64,000 nucleotides of DNA, from NCBI RefSeq assembly GCF_021249405.1, contig NZ_CP089593.1:1674001-1738000 (forward strand), given 5' to 3'. Shown here one piece after another: positions 8,490-17,476 of the stretch (positions are counted from its first letter, which is position 1; each line of letters begins with the position of its first letter). The notes under the pieces are model-generated. The model did not search any database, was not told the origin of the DNA, and was given only the letters and a program-made list of their open reading frames with translations. The position numbers were made by a program, and so were the translations under genes. The DNA is from Halobacterium zhouii (GTDB lineage: Archaea; Halobacteriota; Halobacteria; Halobacteriales; Halobacteriaceae).

Positions 8490-9764
8490 ATGGACTACGA
8501 AGCCGTCGCGGACCTCGGGCCGGAGCGCCGCCGCGCGCTGTTCGAGCGCGACGCCGGCGTCGACGCGGTTCGCTCGCAGGTGCGGGACATCGTCGAGCGA
8601 GTGCGCGACGAGGGCGACGTCGCGCTCCGCGAGTTCGCGCGCGAGTACGACGACGCGGAGGTCGGCAACATCGACGTCACGGACGAGGCCGAGCGCGCGT
8701 ACGACGAGATAGACGACGACGTGCGCGAGGCCATCGAGGACGCCGCGGCGAACGTCCGGGAGTTCCACGAGGCCCAGATGCCCGAGGACTGGCGCCGCGA
8801 ATTCGAGGACGGGCGAGAACTCGGCCGACGGTTCCGGCCGGTCGAACGCGTCGGCGTCTACGTCCCCGGGGGCGCCGCGGCGTACCCCTCGAGCGCGCTG
8901 ATGGGCGTGATTCCCGCGGTCGTCGCGGGCGTCGAACAGGTGGCGGTGGCGACGCCGCCCGCGGAGCAGATGAACCCCGTGACGCTCGCGGCCATCCACG
9001 CCGCGGGCGCCGACCGCGTCTACGCCGCCGGGGGTGCACAGGCCATCGCCGCGATGGCCCACGGCACGGAGACCGTCAACGCCGCCCAGTTGGTCGTCGG
9101 CCCGGGGAACAAGTGGGTGACAGCGGCGAAGGCCGAGGTCCGCGGCGACGTGGAGATCGATTTCCTCGCCGGCCCGTCGGAGTTACTCGTGGTCGCGGAC
9201 GACACCGCAGACCCCGAGTTCGTCGCGGCGGACGTGCTCGCGCAGGCCGAACACGACCCGAACGCGAGCGTCGTCGCCGTCACCGACGACGAGGCGACCG
9301 CCGACGCAATCTGCGAGGCAATCGACGCGAAGGTCGACGACCGGGAGCGAGTGGACACCATCCGGAAGGCCCTCGACCACGACGCCAGCGGCGTGTTCGT
9401 CGCGCGCTCGATGAGCGAAGCCGTGCTGTTCGCGGAGTCCTACGCCGCCGAACACCTCTCCATCCAGAGTGCCGACGACGAGGAGCTCCTGGGCCGAATC
9501 GACTCCGCCGGCAGCGTGTTCCTCGGGTCGGACACTCCCGTCGCCGCGGGCGACTACGCGACCGGGACGAACCACGTGCTCCCGACCAACGGCAAGGCGG
9601 CAGTCGTCGGCGGCCTCTCGGTCGACACGTTCCTGCGCGCCACGACCGTCCAGCGCCTCGACCGCGACGCGCTAGCGGGGCTCCGCGACACCATCACGAC
9701 GCTCGCCGACGCGGAGGGCCTGGAGGGCCACGCCGCGAGTATCGAAGAACGCTTCGAGGACTGA
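8490..9764 (+). CDS. hisD: Histidinol dehydrogenase
   Basis: Catalyses the last two oxidation steps of histidine synthesis, L-histidinol to L-histidine, using NAD and a zinc ion. Its 424 residues match the family length. Signatures include YVPGGAAAYPSSALM, GPGNKWVTAAK, DFLAGPSELLVVAD, QAEHDPNAS, the active-site region AEHLSIQ and GTNHVLPTNG. It is transcribed alone; the neighbours are not his genes, which are usually scattered in haloarchaea. Confidence 0.96.
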   Translation: MDYEAVADLGPERRRALFERDAGVDAVRSQVRDIVERVRDEGDVALREFAREYDDAEVGNIDVTDEAERAYDEIDDDVREAIEDAAANVREFHEAQMPEDWRREFEDGRELGRRFRPVERVGVYVPGGAAAYPSSALMGVIPAVVAGVEQVAVATPPAEQMNPVTLAAIHAAGADRVYAAGGAQAIAAMAHGTETVNAAQLVVGPGNKWVTAAKAEVRGDVEIDFLAGPSELLVVADDTADPEFVAADVLAQAEHDPNASVVAVTDDEATADAICEAIDAKVDDRERVDTIRKALDHDASGVFVARSMSEAVLFAESYAAEHLSIQSADDEELLGRIDSAGSVFLGSDTPVAAGDYATGTNHVLPTNGKAAVVGGLSVDTFLRATTVQRLDRDALAGLRDTITTLADAEGLEGHAASIEERFED

Positions 9765-9838
9765 GGAGCAGTGGGGAACGGCGAGCGACCACTTCGGCGT
9801 CGGGTAACCTTCACGGTCCCTCGCCGGTAAGCGACCGC

Positions 9839-10855
9839 ATGGAACTCTCCGGCACCGTCCTCTGGGGGGACGAGTACGAGCCGATACAGGGAACACTCGT
9901 CGTCGAAGACGGGACAGTTCAGCGCCTCGACGAGGAGTCGACTGATTCGTCGAATCTGATTCTTCCGGCGTTCGTGAACGCCCACACCCACCTCGGTGAC
10001 TCCATCGCCAAGGAGGCGGGACGAGGGCTGACCCTCGAAGAACTGGTCGCACCGCCAGACGGCCTGAAACACCAGTTGCTACGGGATTCTGACCGGGGTG
10101 AACTCGTCGAAGCGATGAGACACAGCCTCCGATTCATGCAGGAGACGGGGACGGCGTCCTGTCTGGAGTTCAGGGAGGGCGGCGTCGAGGGCGTGTACGC
10201 GCTCCGCGAGGCCGCCGACGGCCTCGGCATCGACCCGTTCGCGTTCGGACGCGGCGAAACCGACGTCGTGGAGGCCGCCAACGGGTTCGGCGCGAGCGGC
10301 GCGGCCGACGCCGACTTCAGCAGCGAGCGCGCCGCCGCGCGGAACGCCGACAAGCCGTTCGCCATCCACGCGGGCGAGGTGGACGCCTCGGACATCAACC
10401 CCGCCATCGACCTCGACCCGGACCTGCTCGTCCACATGGTCCACGCCGAGTCGCTCCACCTCGACCGCGTCGAGGACAAACAGCTGCCGGTCGCGGTGTG
10501 CCCGCGCTCGAACCTCGTGACGGACGTCGGCCTGCCGCCCGTGCGCGAACTGCTCGACCGCACGAGCGTCGCGCTCGGCACGGACAACGTGATGACGAAC
10601 AGTCCATCGATGTTCCGCGAGATGGAGTTCGTCTCGAAGTGTTGTGACGTGGACGCCCCCGAGGTGTTGCGGATGGCGACCCGAGCCGGCGCGGCGGCCA
10701 TCAGCGCGAACTACGGCGTGCTAGAACAGGGGCGGGAGGCGCGAGTGCTCGTCCTCGACGGTGACTCCCACAACCTGACTGGCGCGCTCGACCCGGTGCG
10801 AGCGGTGGTACGGCGTGCAGGCGCGAGCGACGTAGAGCGCGTCGTGCTCCCCTGA
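9839..10855 (+). CDS. Amidohydrolase family metal-dependent hydrolase
   Basis: A 338-residue TIM-barrel hydrolase of the chlorohydrolase/cytosine-deaminase-like group. The metal ligands HxH sit in NAHTHLGDS. A third histidine is in FAIHAGEV, a further His is in LLVHMVHAES, and the distal Asp is in GTDNVMTNSP. The short flanking beta-sandwich strands at each end fit this superfamily. The substrate is unknown; deamination of a purine or pterin derivative is plausible. The ATG giving MELSGTVLWG was chosen because it marks the start of the conserved N-terminal strand, although the frame is open far upstream. Confidence 0.88.
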   Translation: MELSGTVLWGDEYEPIQGTLVVEDGTVQRLDEESTDSSNLILPAFVNAHTHLGDSIAKEAGRGLTLEELVAPPDGLKHQLLRDSDRGELVEAMRHSLRFMQETGTASCLEFREGGVEGVYALREAADGLGIDPFAFGRGETDVVEAANGFGASGAADADFSSERAAARNADKPFAIHAGEVDASDINPAIDLDPDLLVHMVHAESLHLDRVEDKQLPVAVCPRSNLVTDVGLPPVRELLDRTSVALGTDNVMTNSPSMFREMEFVSKCCDVDAPEVLRMATRAGAAAISANYGVLEQGREARVLVLDGDSHNLTGALDPVRAVVRRAGASDVERVVLP

Positions 10856-10911
10856 GACGCGGCCCGTTCTCCCTGAACAGTTAAGCCCCACCAAGTCAAC
10901 GTGTAGCACGA

Positions 10912-11352
10912 ATGGCGAGATACGAGCGCATCCTCGTGCCGACGGACGGGTCGGCAGCGACGCGCCACGCCGTCGAGCACGCCGTCGACCTGGCCGCCGA
11001 GCACGGCGCGACCATCCACGCGCTGTACGTCGTGAACTCCGCGAGTTTCGCCAGCCTCCCCGTCGAGTCGTCGTGGGAGAACGTCGCGTCGCTGCTCGAC
11101 GAGGAGGGCGCGGCAGCCCTCGACGACGTCGAGGAACTCACGAGCGAACGCGGCGTCCCGGTCGAGCGCGCGCTCATCGAGGGGAACCCCAGCCGCGAGA
11201 TCGTGCGCTACGCCGAGGACGAGGACTGCGACCTCGTCGTGATGGGGACCCACGGCCGGGGCGGCATCGACCGCCTGCTGCTCGGGAGCGTGACCGAGAA
11301 GGTGGTCCGCTCCTCGACGGTCCCCGTGCTGACGGTTCGCGTCGAGGAGTGA
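10912..11352 (+). CDS. Universal stress protein (UspA family)
   Basis: A 146-residue single-domain Usp fold. The N-terminus RILVPTDGS and the nucleotide-binding signature GTHGRGG followed by LLGSVTEKV (G-x2-G-x9-G-S/T type) suggest an ATP-binding member. Haloarchaea carry many such paralogues and their individual roles are mostly unknown. The ATG sits about 55 nt after the previous stop, so it may be cotranscribed with the hydrolase or use its own promoter. Confidence 0.93.
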   Translation: MARYERILVPTDGSAATRHAVEHAVDLAAEHGATIHALYVVNSASFASLPVESSWENVASLLDEEGAAALDDVEELTSERGVPVERALIEGNPSREIVRYAEDEDCDLVVMGTHGRGGIDRLLLGSVTEKVVRSSTVPVLTVRVEE

Positions 11353-11413
11353 TTGGTTGATCCGGCGGACGTGCTACTCGGCCGGACAGGTGCTGCTCAG
11401 TCGGGCGTCCGTG

Positions 11414-12355
11414 CTACTCGGCTAGGCGCAAGTGCTCGCAGTCCCCTGCGTGAACGATCTGCTCTCCGTCTGCCGTATCGACGACGAGCGCGCCGTACTC
11501 GGTCACGCTCACGGCGTCGCCGACGACCGCTCCACTGCCAGTCTCGACGCGCACGCGCTGGCCGAGCGTCGCCGCGCGCTCCCGCCACGCGTCGAGAGCG
11601 GCGTCCGGGCGCTCGCGGAGTTCGTGGAACCGCTCGAGGACGCGCTGGACGAACGCGCGACGGTCCACCGTTCCTCCCTCCGCGCGCACGCTCGTCGCGT
11701 CGCCGTCCAGGTCGCCCGGGTCCACGTCGACGTTCACGCCGACGCCCAGGACGACCCAGGAAACGCGACTCGCCTCCCCCTCCATCTCGGTGAGCACGCC
11801 CGCGAGTTTCGCGCCGCCGCGCTCGCCGTCACCGGGCACCAGGCAGTCGTTCGGCCACTTGATCTCCGCGGGGACGCCGGCCTCCCGCGCGGCGTCTATC
11901 ACAGCGACGGCGGCCGCGAGCGTGAGCGTCGGCGCGCGCGCGGGCGGCAGGTCCGGGCGCAGGACGAGACTCATCCAGACGCCGCCCGCCGGCGAGGACC
12001 ACTCGCGGCCGCGCCGCCCGCGACCACCGGTCTGTCGGTCCGCGAGCACGACGACGTCGCTCGCGCCCTCGGTGGCGAGTTCGCGCGCGCGGTCGTTCGT
12101 GCTCGGGACGGCATCGTGGTACTCCACGTCGAAGGGCGCGTCGAGGCCGTACTCGACGGCCGGGCCGCCGTAGTCGGGGACGCCGCCGAGCGCGTACCCT
12201 CCTGACTCGCTCTCGACGTCGAACCCGGCGTCCCGAAGCGCCTCGACGTGTTTCCAGACGGCCGCGCGCGAGACGTCGAGCCGTTCGGCGAGTTCCGGGC
12301 CGGTTACGGGGCCGTCCGCGAGCGCGTCGAGGACGCGGCGGCGCGTCTCGTTCAT
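11414..12355 (-). CDS. birA: Bifunctional biotin-[carboxylase] ligase and biotin-operon-type repressor
   Basis: A 313-residue BirA. Residues 1-65 form a winged helix with the recognition segment VSRAAVWKHV. Residues 70-250 are the biotin protein ligase with the biotinyl-AMP loop GRGRRGREW, the core IKWPNDCLV and GVGVNVDV. A small C-terminal SH3-like domain follows. It attaches biotin to carrier proteins. A plausible target is the AMKM lysine of the carboxylase encoded about 3 kb downstream in the same orientation. The HTH domain suggests it also controls biotin genes. Confidence 0.95.
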   Translation of the reverse strand: MNETRRRVLDALADGPVTGPELAERLDVSRAAVWKHVEALRDAGFDVESESGGYALGGVPDYGGPAVEYGLDAPFDVEYHDAVPSTNDRARELATEGASDVVVLADRQTGGRGRRGREWSSPAGGVWMSLVLRPDLPPARAPTLTLAAAVAVIDAAREAGVPAEIKWPNDCLVPGDGERGGAKLAGVLTEMEGEASRVSWVVLGVGVNVDVDPGDLDGDATSVRAEGGTVDRRAFVQRVLERFHELRERPDAALDAWRERAATLGQRVRVETGSGAVVGDAVSVTEYGALVVDTADGEQIVHAGDCEHLRLAE

Positions 12356-12496
12356 CTGGCGGGAGTAACGCGGCCGCCGGCAAAAGTGTCGCTATCCGCG
12401 AAAGGACTATTGGGTAACCTCACGTCAATCGAAGTAGATGCTGTTGAGAGCGGTTTTTACAGCAGCCGGTCGCCATATAGAGAATTATTAGTGTAT

Positions 12497-12506
12497 TTTT
12501 TATAAG
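12497..12506 (+). promoter_or_regulatory. TATA-like promoter of the 44-residue peptide gene
   Basis: TTTTTATAAG lies in a strongly AT-rich island (about 12463-12540) that contrasts with its GC-rich surroundings. A start of transcription about 25 nt downstream would give a short leader holding the ribosome site AGGAG at 12542-12546, nine nucleotides before the ATG. This is inference from spacing only. Confidence 0.5.
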
Positions 12507-12555
12507 ATAATTTCGAATAGATTGAATATACCACGTGCATTAGGAGTAGTTGACG

Positions 12556-12690
12556 ATGGAAGACAACAAGCTCACCGCGTTCCTGCAGGACAACCCGCGA
12601 ATGATCGGCGCGCTGTTCACCGTGATGGTGTTCCTCTCGACGACCGGCGCTGCGTCGGCGTTAGAGGCAGGAGTCTATTCTGGCCCCTGA
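12556..12690 (+). CDS. 44-residue hydrophobic peptide (resembles haloarchaeal DUF7503-type small proteins)
   Basis: The peptide starts MEDNKLTAFLQDNPRM, continues with one hydrophobic helix (about residues 16-38) and ends in SGP. It has a good Shine-Dalgarno sequence (AGGAG, 9-nt spacing) and a TATA-like box, which is stronger evidence than most ORFs of this size have. From memory, haloarchaea encode many such peptides with a conserved N-ENPRM-like start, a single helix and a GP end. The DUF7503 label is a recollection, not a search result. Its last 16 bases overlap the 3' end of the convergent CHAT protease gene. The function is unknown; a membrane-inserted peptide or a protease partner or substrate is possible. 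Confidence 0.75.
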   Translation: MEDNKLTAFLQDNPRMIGALFTVMVFLSTTGAASALEAGVYSGP

Positions 12691-14762
12691 TTCAGTAGTT
12701 CTTCGAGTAGTTCGTCGCTCCACTTCAGTTCACCATCCACCATTACTGGCGAGGGTTTCCCGTCGAGGAGTTCGCGAAGATCACACGTCGAAACCTCGAA
12801 CGTGTCCAACTTTCCAGAACCGAGATAGCGAGTCGTATTGTCCCCGACGTAGGGGGTGACGAGCGATCCGATTGACGTTTTCAACGTTGGATAGCCGTAG
12901 ACAGTAAGCTCGAACCCTTCGTCGAGATCAGTGAGAGTTGACGAGAGCGGGATACCGTTGCTGTTCTGCACTAACTGCAGGGTTCCGTCACCGATAGTGA
13001 TGTATTGATTCCCGAACAGCGTCACGTTCCGGGCGACCGAGAGACCCGCCTGAAGTGAGAAGCCGGTGTTCATGAGGCGAGCAAGCGCTCGGCCGATTCT
13101 GATCGCGGGGTCGTTCGTGATCTTGGCCAGCGTGACGATGCCACCGAGGCTGCCGCGTTCCACGAGTGCCTCGCCCTGCTCGTAGGACTGGCAGGCGTTC
13201 AACAGGAACGCGTCAACGTTCACCGCGTCGAGCGTGTGCGCGTCGAGCATGCCGTCGGCGCACTGGAAGCCGTCCTCGTCGACGTGACCGATGTAGTGGA
13301 GGAAGTCGGCGTTGCTCCGAAGTACGTCGGCGAGCTCCGACTGCGAGAGCTCGTAGTGGACGGTGATGTCGAAGTCGAAGAAGTCACGGGTGCCGTAGAA
13401 CTCCTCGACGATCTGCTCCTCGCTCATCTCGGGGTCGTTACAGACGATCTCGATGGCGATGGTGTCGGAGACGCGCTCGGTGCGCTCGAGTCGCTGTCGG
13501 TAGAACTCCGCGTTCGTCTTGCTCGCCCCGATCGGGAACCCGTCGCCGATCCAGGCGTGCTCGATGGAGTCGGTCTCCCGGGGCTTCAGAATATTCGACT
13601 TCGACGTCGAGGCGTCGGAGGGGCTGCGGACGAGTGCGGCCTCCGAGCGGTAGAACGACGTGAGTTCCTCCGGTTCGGAACTCGCCGTCTCTCTGTCCTC
13701 GGTTCCAGGAACCCGGACCTCGGCGAGTTCGTTCGCAATGAACGGCAGCGTCTCGATGCGGCTCCGGTCGGCCTCGATGTCCGCCGTGAGCTTCCACTTC
13801 GGGCGGTGCGGTTCGGTCACGTCGTAGGGGACCTCGAGATACGCGTTGAGTCTGTCCGCAAGCGACGCGTTGTACACCGTCTCCAGGTCGAAGGTGAGGT
13901 CGTCCTCGACCAGATTCCGTTCGTGGAGGTTCATAGAGTAAAACCCCTCCGTGCGCGTCACGCAGTCGAGGAAGAAGACGTGCTTGAGCAGGGTCGTGAC
14001 CTCCGACTCGAACCCCCGGGTCGTGTTCAGGTCGTATTGCTCGTCACCCACGTGTAACTCCCGACCCTCTCCGACGAAAACGTCCGCTCCAAGGTAGTAC
14101 GCGAGCGGGCTCACTCGGTACAGATCTGCGTACGACGGCGGTATCTCGATGGACACACCCGTGTCCGGCGTGACCAGCCCGTCGGGCGCGGAGAACGATT
14201 TGCCGCGTTCGATGAGCGGCGGATGCCCCCGCAGCGTCGGGAACGAGCGCTCGGGAGACGTCGTCTTGAGCGCGCTTCCGAGTAGCGAGACCGCACGCGC
14301 GGCGTCCTCGATGCTGTCGCCGACGGTGATCGTTGCGGCGGGGGACTCGTGGAGCGACCGTGCACCCAGGGCAACGGTCGTCGAGCCGTCGAACTCAATG
14401 AACGTGGTGCTCTCGTCTCGGCAGATGGTGACCGGGCTGTCCACGACGAACTGGAGTTTCATCGGCCCGATGTCGACGTCGAGCGAGTACCAGTTGGCGG
14501 GGTACCGGGCGTGCTCGTTGTTTGCGGACTCGCCGATGAGGTTCTCGTCACTCGACCACAGGTAGACGTCGACCAAGCGCGGCAGTTCGATCGCCTCGAC
14601 AGTGATGGTCACCGCGCCGTCGATGGGGAGAACAAACTGGTCGGTGCTGGTCGGCGTCGGGTCAACCGTCTGGTCGGTGTACAGTTCGAACTGCGCGTTC
14701 TCGATGGGGTCTCGGATGCTGAGACCCGTCGCGTCGGCGAGCGGCGAGAACTCCGGTTTCAT
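12675..14762 (-). CDS. CHAT-domain (caspase-like) protease with long N-terminal region
   Basis: 695 residues. The C-terminal third (about 435-600) has the CHAT protease pattern. The catalytic His is H493 in LHYIGHV and the Cys is C524 in LLNACQS. The usual follow-on GSLGGIVTL, GRALARLMNTG and LSVARNV shows the family's helix after the active site. Residues 1-430 are predicted beta-rich and unassigned; they may be a sensor or substrate-binding part. CHAT proteases act as effectors in defence and cell-death systems when switched on by partner proteins. The start overlaps the stop of the preceding gene (ATGA), so the two are translationally coupled. No signal peptide is seen. Confidence 0.85.
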   Translation of the reverse strand: MKPEFSPLADATGLSIRDPIENAQFELYTDQTVDPTPTSTDQFVLPIDGAVTITVEAIELPRLVDVYLWSSDENLIGESANNEHARYPANWYSLDVDIGPMKLQFVVDSPVTICRDESTTFIEFDGSTTVALGARSLHESPAATITVGDSIEDAARAVSLLGSALKTTSPERSFPTLRGHPPLIERGKSFSAPDGLVTPDTGVSIEIPPSYADLYRVSPLAYYLGADVFVGEGRELHVGDEQYDLNTTRGFESEVTTLLKHVFFLDCVTRTEGFYSMNLHERNLVEDDLTFDLETVYNASLADRLNAYLEVPYDVTEPHRPKWKLTADIEADRSRIETLPFIANELAEVRVPGTEDRETASSEPEELTSFYRSEAALVRSPSDASTSKSNILKPRETDSIEHAWIGDGFPIGASKTNAEFYRQRLERTERVSDTIAIEIVCNDPEMSEEQIVEEFYGTRDFFDFDITVHYELSQSELADVLRSNADFLHYIGHVDEDGFQCADGMLDAHTLDAVNVDAFLLNACQSYEQGEALVERGSLGGIVTLAKITNDPAIRIGRALARLMNTGFSLQAGLSVARNVTLFGNQYITIGDGTLQLVQNSNGIPLSSTLTDLDEGFELTVYGYPTLKTSIGSLVTPYVGDNTTRYLGSGKLDTFEVSTCDLRELLDGKPSPVMVDGELKWSDELLEELLNQGPE

Positions 14763-15430
14763 AGCGTCACCCAGCCAGTGTCGACGCTCGATTCGGGAAC
14801 GTGCCAGTGCTGTTCGGGAATCATCCCGTCGAGTTGCCGGAGTTCGATGCGCGCGTCGAACAGCGGTGAGAGCGCCTCGACTGCCGGGTCGTCGTCCGGC
14901 AGTCGGAGATGGTAGTGGGCCATCCCGCTCGCGTCGAGGACTGACTCGGTGACGCGGCCGAGGAACTGCTCGACGGCGTCGTCGTCGTGACGGTCGAGGA
15001 GCGAGTGGAGTGACACCACGCCGAGTCGCAACTGGGCGGGCGCGGTGTCGCGGCCGCGGCGCGCGACGGTCGAACAGAGGTCCTCACTGATGGCGTCGAG
15101 CGTCCGCGGCGTGCCGCCGTCCGAGCGCTCGGCGGTGTTCGCGGAGCGCCCGACGTCCCGGTAGTCGAGGACGTCGATGCCGTCGTGGTGCGGGTAGATG
15201 CTTCCCGGGAGGTACGTGACGGGGTTCTCGACGGCCGAATCCGTCAGCGCGAGCACGCGCTCGCGGGGTTCCGTCGGGGTGCCGAGGAGTTTCCGCGTCG
15301 CTCGGGCGGTGACGTCGTCCGCGACCGCGCCGGTGACGAGCAGGTTACAGCCGTTCTGTTTCAGCGCCACCAGGACGTCCTCGAACGACTGCGGTGAATC
15401 TCCCCGAAACGACAACCCCTCGTTCGGCAT
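14759..15430 (-). CDS. RecA/KaiC-like protein lacking a P-loop (DUF7504-like)
   Basis: A 223-residue protein with a RecA-like layout. An N-terminal strand and turn NLLVTGAVADD sits where a Walker A motif would be but has no GK[ST]. A later strand LRLGVVSLHSLLD resembles the Walker B/sensor region. The C-terminal strands LFDARIELRQLDG and QHWHVPE resemble haloarchaeal KaiC-like proteins. From memory this corresponds to DUF7504; that label is not verified. The ATG giving MPNEGLSFRG follows a TATA box at leaderless spacing, so a longer start is unlikely. It is the first gene of the operon with the CHAT protease and probably regulates or scaffolds it. Confidence 0.8.
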   Translation of the reverse strand: MPNEGLSFRGDSPQSFEDVLVALKQNGCNLLVTGAVADDVTARATRKLLGTPTEPRERVLALTDSAVENPVTYLPGSIYPHHDGIDVLDYRDVGRSANTAERSDGGTPRTLDAISEDLCSTVARRGRDTAPAQLRLGVVSLHSLLDRHDDDAVEQFLGRVTESVLDASGMAHYHLRLPDDDPAVEALSPLFDARIELRQLDGMIPEQHWHVPESSVDTGWVTL

Positions 15431-15455
15431 TGTTCCAGAGACTGGGAGCAGCGGG

Positions 15456-15465
15456 TATAAAAATT
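15456..15465 (-). promoter_or_regulatory. TATA box of the DUF7504-like/CHAT operon
   Basis: On the minus strand AATTTTTATA ends 25 nt before the ATG of the RecA-like gene. This is the distance expected for a leaderless haloarchaeal transcript starting at or next to the start codon. It gives the two-gene cassette its own promoter, independent of pccA upstream. Confidence 0.6.
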
Positions 15466-15585
15466 CGGTCGTGTTGCGGTGGTCTGCACGTAGTCGTAGC
15501 GCGCCAGTCGACGAGTGAATCGTGGCGGACTGGGAGACGGACAATCGCGGCGGTCAGAAGGGAGCGCAGTCGTGAGGCGCGAGAA

Positions 15586-17412
15586 TTAGTCGATGACGAC
15601 GAGCACGTCGCCCATGTCGACGCTGTCCTCGGGGTCGACGGCGACCTGCGTGACGGTGCCACCGCGGGAGGCGACCACGTCGTTCTCCATCTTCATCGCC
15701 TCGAGCACGACGAGCACGTCGCCGGCGTCGACCTCGTCGCCCTCCTCGACCTCGACGGAGAGGATGGTGCCCTGCATCTCCGACTCGACGGTCTCGCCCT
15801 CGCCCTCGACGACCGTCTCGGACTCGCTCTCGCCGCCCGCGGGCGTCGGTCGTTCGCCGCCGCCGTCGCCGGCGTTGGTCGCGAGGCTGGCGGCGCCGCG
15901 CTCTTCGAGGTTGACCTCGAATCGCTTCCCGTTCACCTCGACGGTGAAGTCGCGCTCGACGACGTCCTCGTCGGCGTCGGACGCCGCGGCGTCGCTGCCC
16001 CACTTCTCCTGGGCGTCCGCGACGCGTTCCTCGTCGAGGTCCTGGTCGAGGTACTTCGTCGTGTGCTTGCCCGTGACGAACGTCTCGTCGGTGAGCATCA
16101 GGCGGTGGAACGGGATGATGGTCGGGATTCCCTCGACGTCGTACTCCGCGAGCGCGCGCTCCGAGCGCGCGAGACACTCCTCGCGGTCGCTCGCGTGCAC
16201 GATGAGTTTCGCCACCATCGAGTCGTAGTCCGTGACGAGTTCGTCGCCCTGGCGGAGCGCGTCGTCCATGCGCACGCCGATGCCGCCCGGCGGGTCGTAC
16301 GTCTCGAGCGTGCCGCCCGTGGCGGGCGCGAAGTCGTCGGCGGCGTTCTCCGCGTTGATGCGGAACTCGATGGCGTGGCCCTCGAGTTCCACGTCGTCCT
16401 GCGCGAAGTCGAGTTGCTCGCCGGCGGCGACTCTGATCTGATACTTCACGATGTCGATGCCCGTGAGTTCCTCGGTGACGGTGTGCTCGACCTGGATGCG
16501 GGTGTTCACCTCGAGGAAGTAGAAGTCGGTGCCCGTGTCGAGGAGTTCGCCGTCCTCGCGCTCGGGGTCCTCCTCGACGAGGAACTCGAAGGTGCCGGCG
16601 TTGTAGTAGCCGGCGGCCTCCGCGCCGCGGCGCGCGGCCTCACCGATCTCCTCGCGCAGGTCGTCCGTGAGCGCGGGCGACGGCCCCTCCTCGACGACCT
16701 TCTGGTGGCGTCGCTGGAGCGAGCAGTCCCGCTCACCGAGGTGGCGGACGTTCCCGTCGTGGTCGGCGATGATCTGCACCTCGATGTGGCGCGGGTTCTC
16801 GAGGTAGCGCTCTAGGTAGACGTTCGCGTTGTCGAAGTACGCCTCACCCTCGCGCTGGGCGGACTCGAGTTGCTCCTCGGCCTCCTCCGGGCCGCGCACG
16901 ATCTTCATGCCGCGCCCACCGCCACCGCCCTCGGCCTTGATGGCGACGGGGTAGCCGTACTCGTCGCCGAACTCGTGGACTTCCTCGACGGACTCCGCGG
17001 GGTCCGTGGTGCCGGGAACGATGGGAACGTCGGCGTCCCGCATCGTCTTCCGGGCGTGGGTCTTCTCGCCGAGTTGCTGCATCGCGTCGCTCGACGGGCC
17101 GACCCAGGTCACGCCCTCGGTGTCCTCGACGAGCGCGGCGAACTCCGCGTTCTCCGCGAGGAAGCCATAACCCGGGTGGATGGCGTCCGCGTCGGCCTGT
17201 TTGGCGGCGTCCACGATGGCCTCCTGGTCGAGGTAGGAGTCCGCTGCGCGCGCGGGCCCGACGTTGTACGCTTCGTCCGCGTACCGGACGTGCCCGGAGT
17301 GTTTGTCGGCGTCGCTGTATACGGCGACTGTGTCGATGCCGAGTTCCTCGCACGCCCGCATCACGCGGACGGCGATTTCGCCGCGGTTCGCGACGAGCAC
17401 CTTCTCGAACAT
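15586..17412 (-). CDS. pccA: Acetyl-/propionyl-CoA carboxylase, biotin carboxylase plus biotin carrier subunit
   Basis: A 608-residue alpha subunit. Residues 1-450 are the ATP-grasp biotin carboxylase: [15 protein letters not shown] at the start, [10 protein letters not shown] as the glycine-rich loop, and [16 protein letters not shown]. The C-terminal 75 residues are the biotin carrier with the modification site EAMKMEND. It carboxylates biotin with bicarbonate; the carboxyl group then goes to propionyl- or acetyl-CoA through PccB. In haloarchaea this supplies methylmalonyl-CoA from propionyl-CoA. The ATG giving [11 protein letters not shown] was taken because the 42 codons before it run back through a tRNA fragment. 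pccB and pccX lie about 3.5 kb away. Confidence 0.95.
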   Translation of the reverse strand: MFEKVLVANRGEIAVRVMRACEELGIDTVAVYSDADKHSGHVRYADEAYNVGPARAADSYLDQEAIVDAAKQADADAIHPGYGFLAENAEFAALVEDTEGVTWVGPSSDAMQQLGEKTHARKTMRDADVPIVPGTTDPAESVEEVHEFGDEYGYPVAIKAEGGGGGRGMKIVRGPEEAEEQLESAQREGEAYFDNANVYLERYLENPRHIEVQIIADHDGNVRHLGERDCSLQRRHQKVVEEGPSPALTDDLREEIGEAARRGAEAAGYYNAGTFEFLVEEDPEREDGELLDTGTDFYFLEVNTRIQVEHTVTEELTGIDIVKYQIRVAAGEQLDFAQDDVELEGHAIEFRINAENAADDFAPATGGTLETYDPPGGIGVRMDDALRQGDELVTDYDSMVAKLIVHASDREECLARSERALAEYDVEGIPTIIPFHRLMLTDETFVTGKHTTKYLDQDLDEERVADAQEKWGSDAAASDADEDVVERDFTVEVNGKRFEVNLEERGAASLATNAGDGGGERPTPAGGESESETVVEGEGETVESEMQGTILSVEVEEGDEVDAGDVLVVLEAMKMENDVVASRGGTVTQVAVDPEDSVDMGDVLVVID

Positions 17413-17449
17413 TCCTGAGAGTGAGTTCTGTCGACGCCCTACTGATACT

Positions 17450-17474
17450 GTCGGTTCGAATCCGCCTTGACCCA
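17450..17474 (+). pseudogene. 3' fragment of a tRNA (T-arm and acceptor 3' strand)
   Basis: The sequence reads as a T-arm GTCGG-TTCGAAT-CCGCC (one mismatch), the seven bases TTGACCC of an acceptor strand, and a discriminator A. No 5' acceptor, D-arm or anticodon arm is present upstream, where the sequence becomes the pccA leader. Fourteen bases from GGTTCGAATC onward are identical to tRNA-Val(CAC) at 33347-33421. The same repeat follows both. It is most likely a copy of the tRNA-Val 3' end moved together with the repeat. Confidence 0.6.
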
Positions 17475-17476
17475 CA

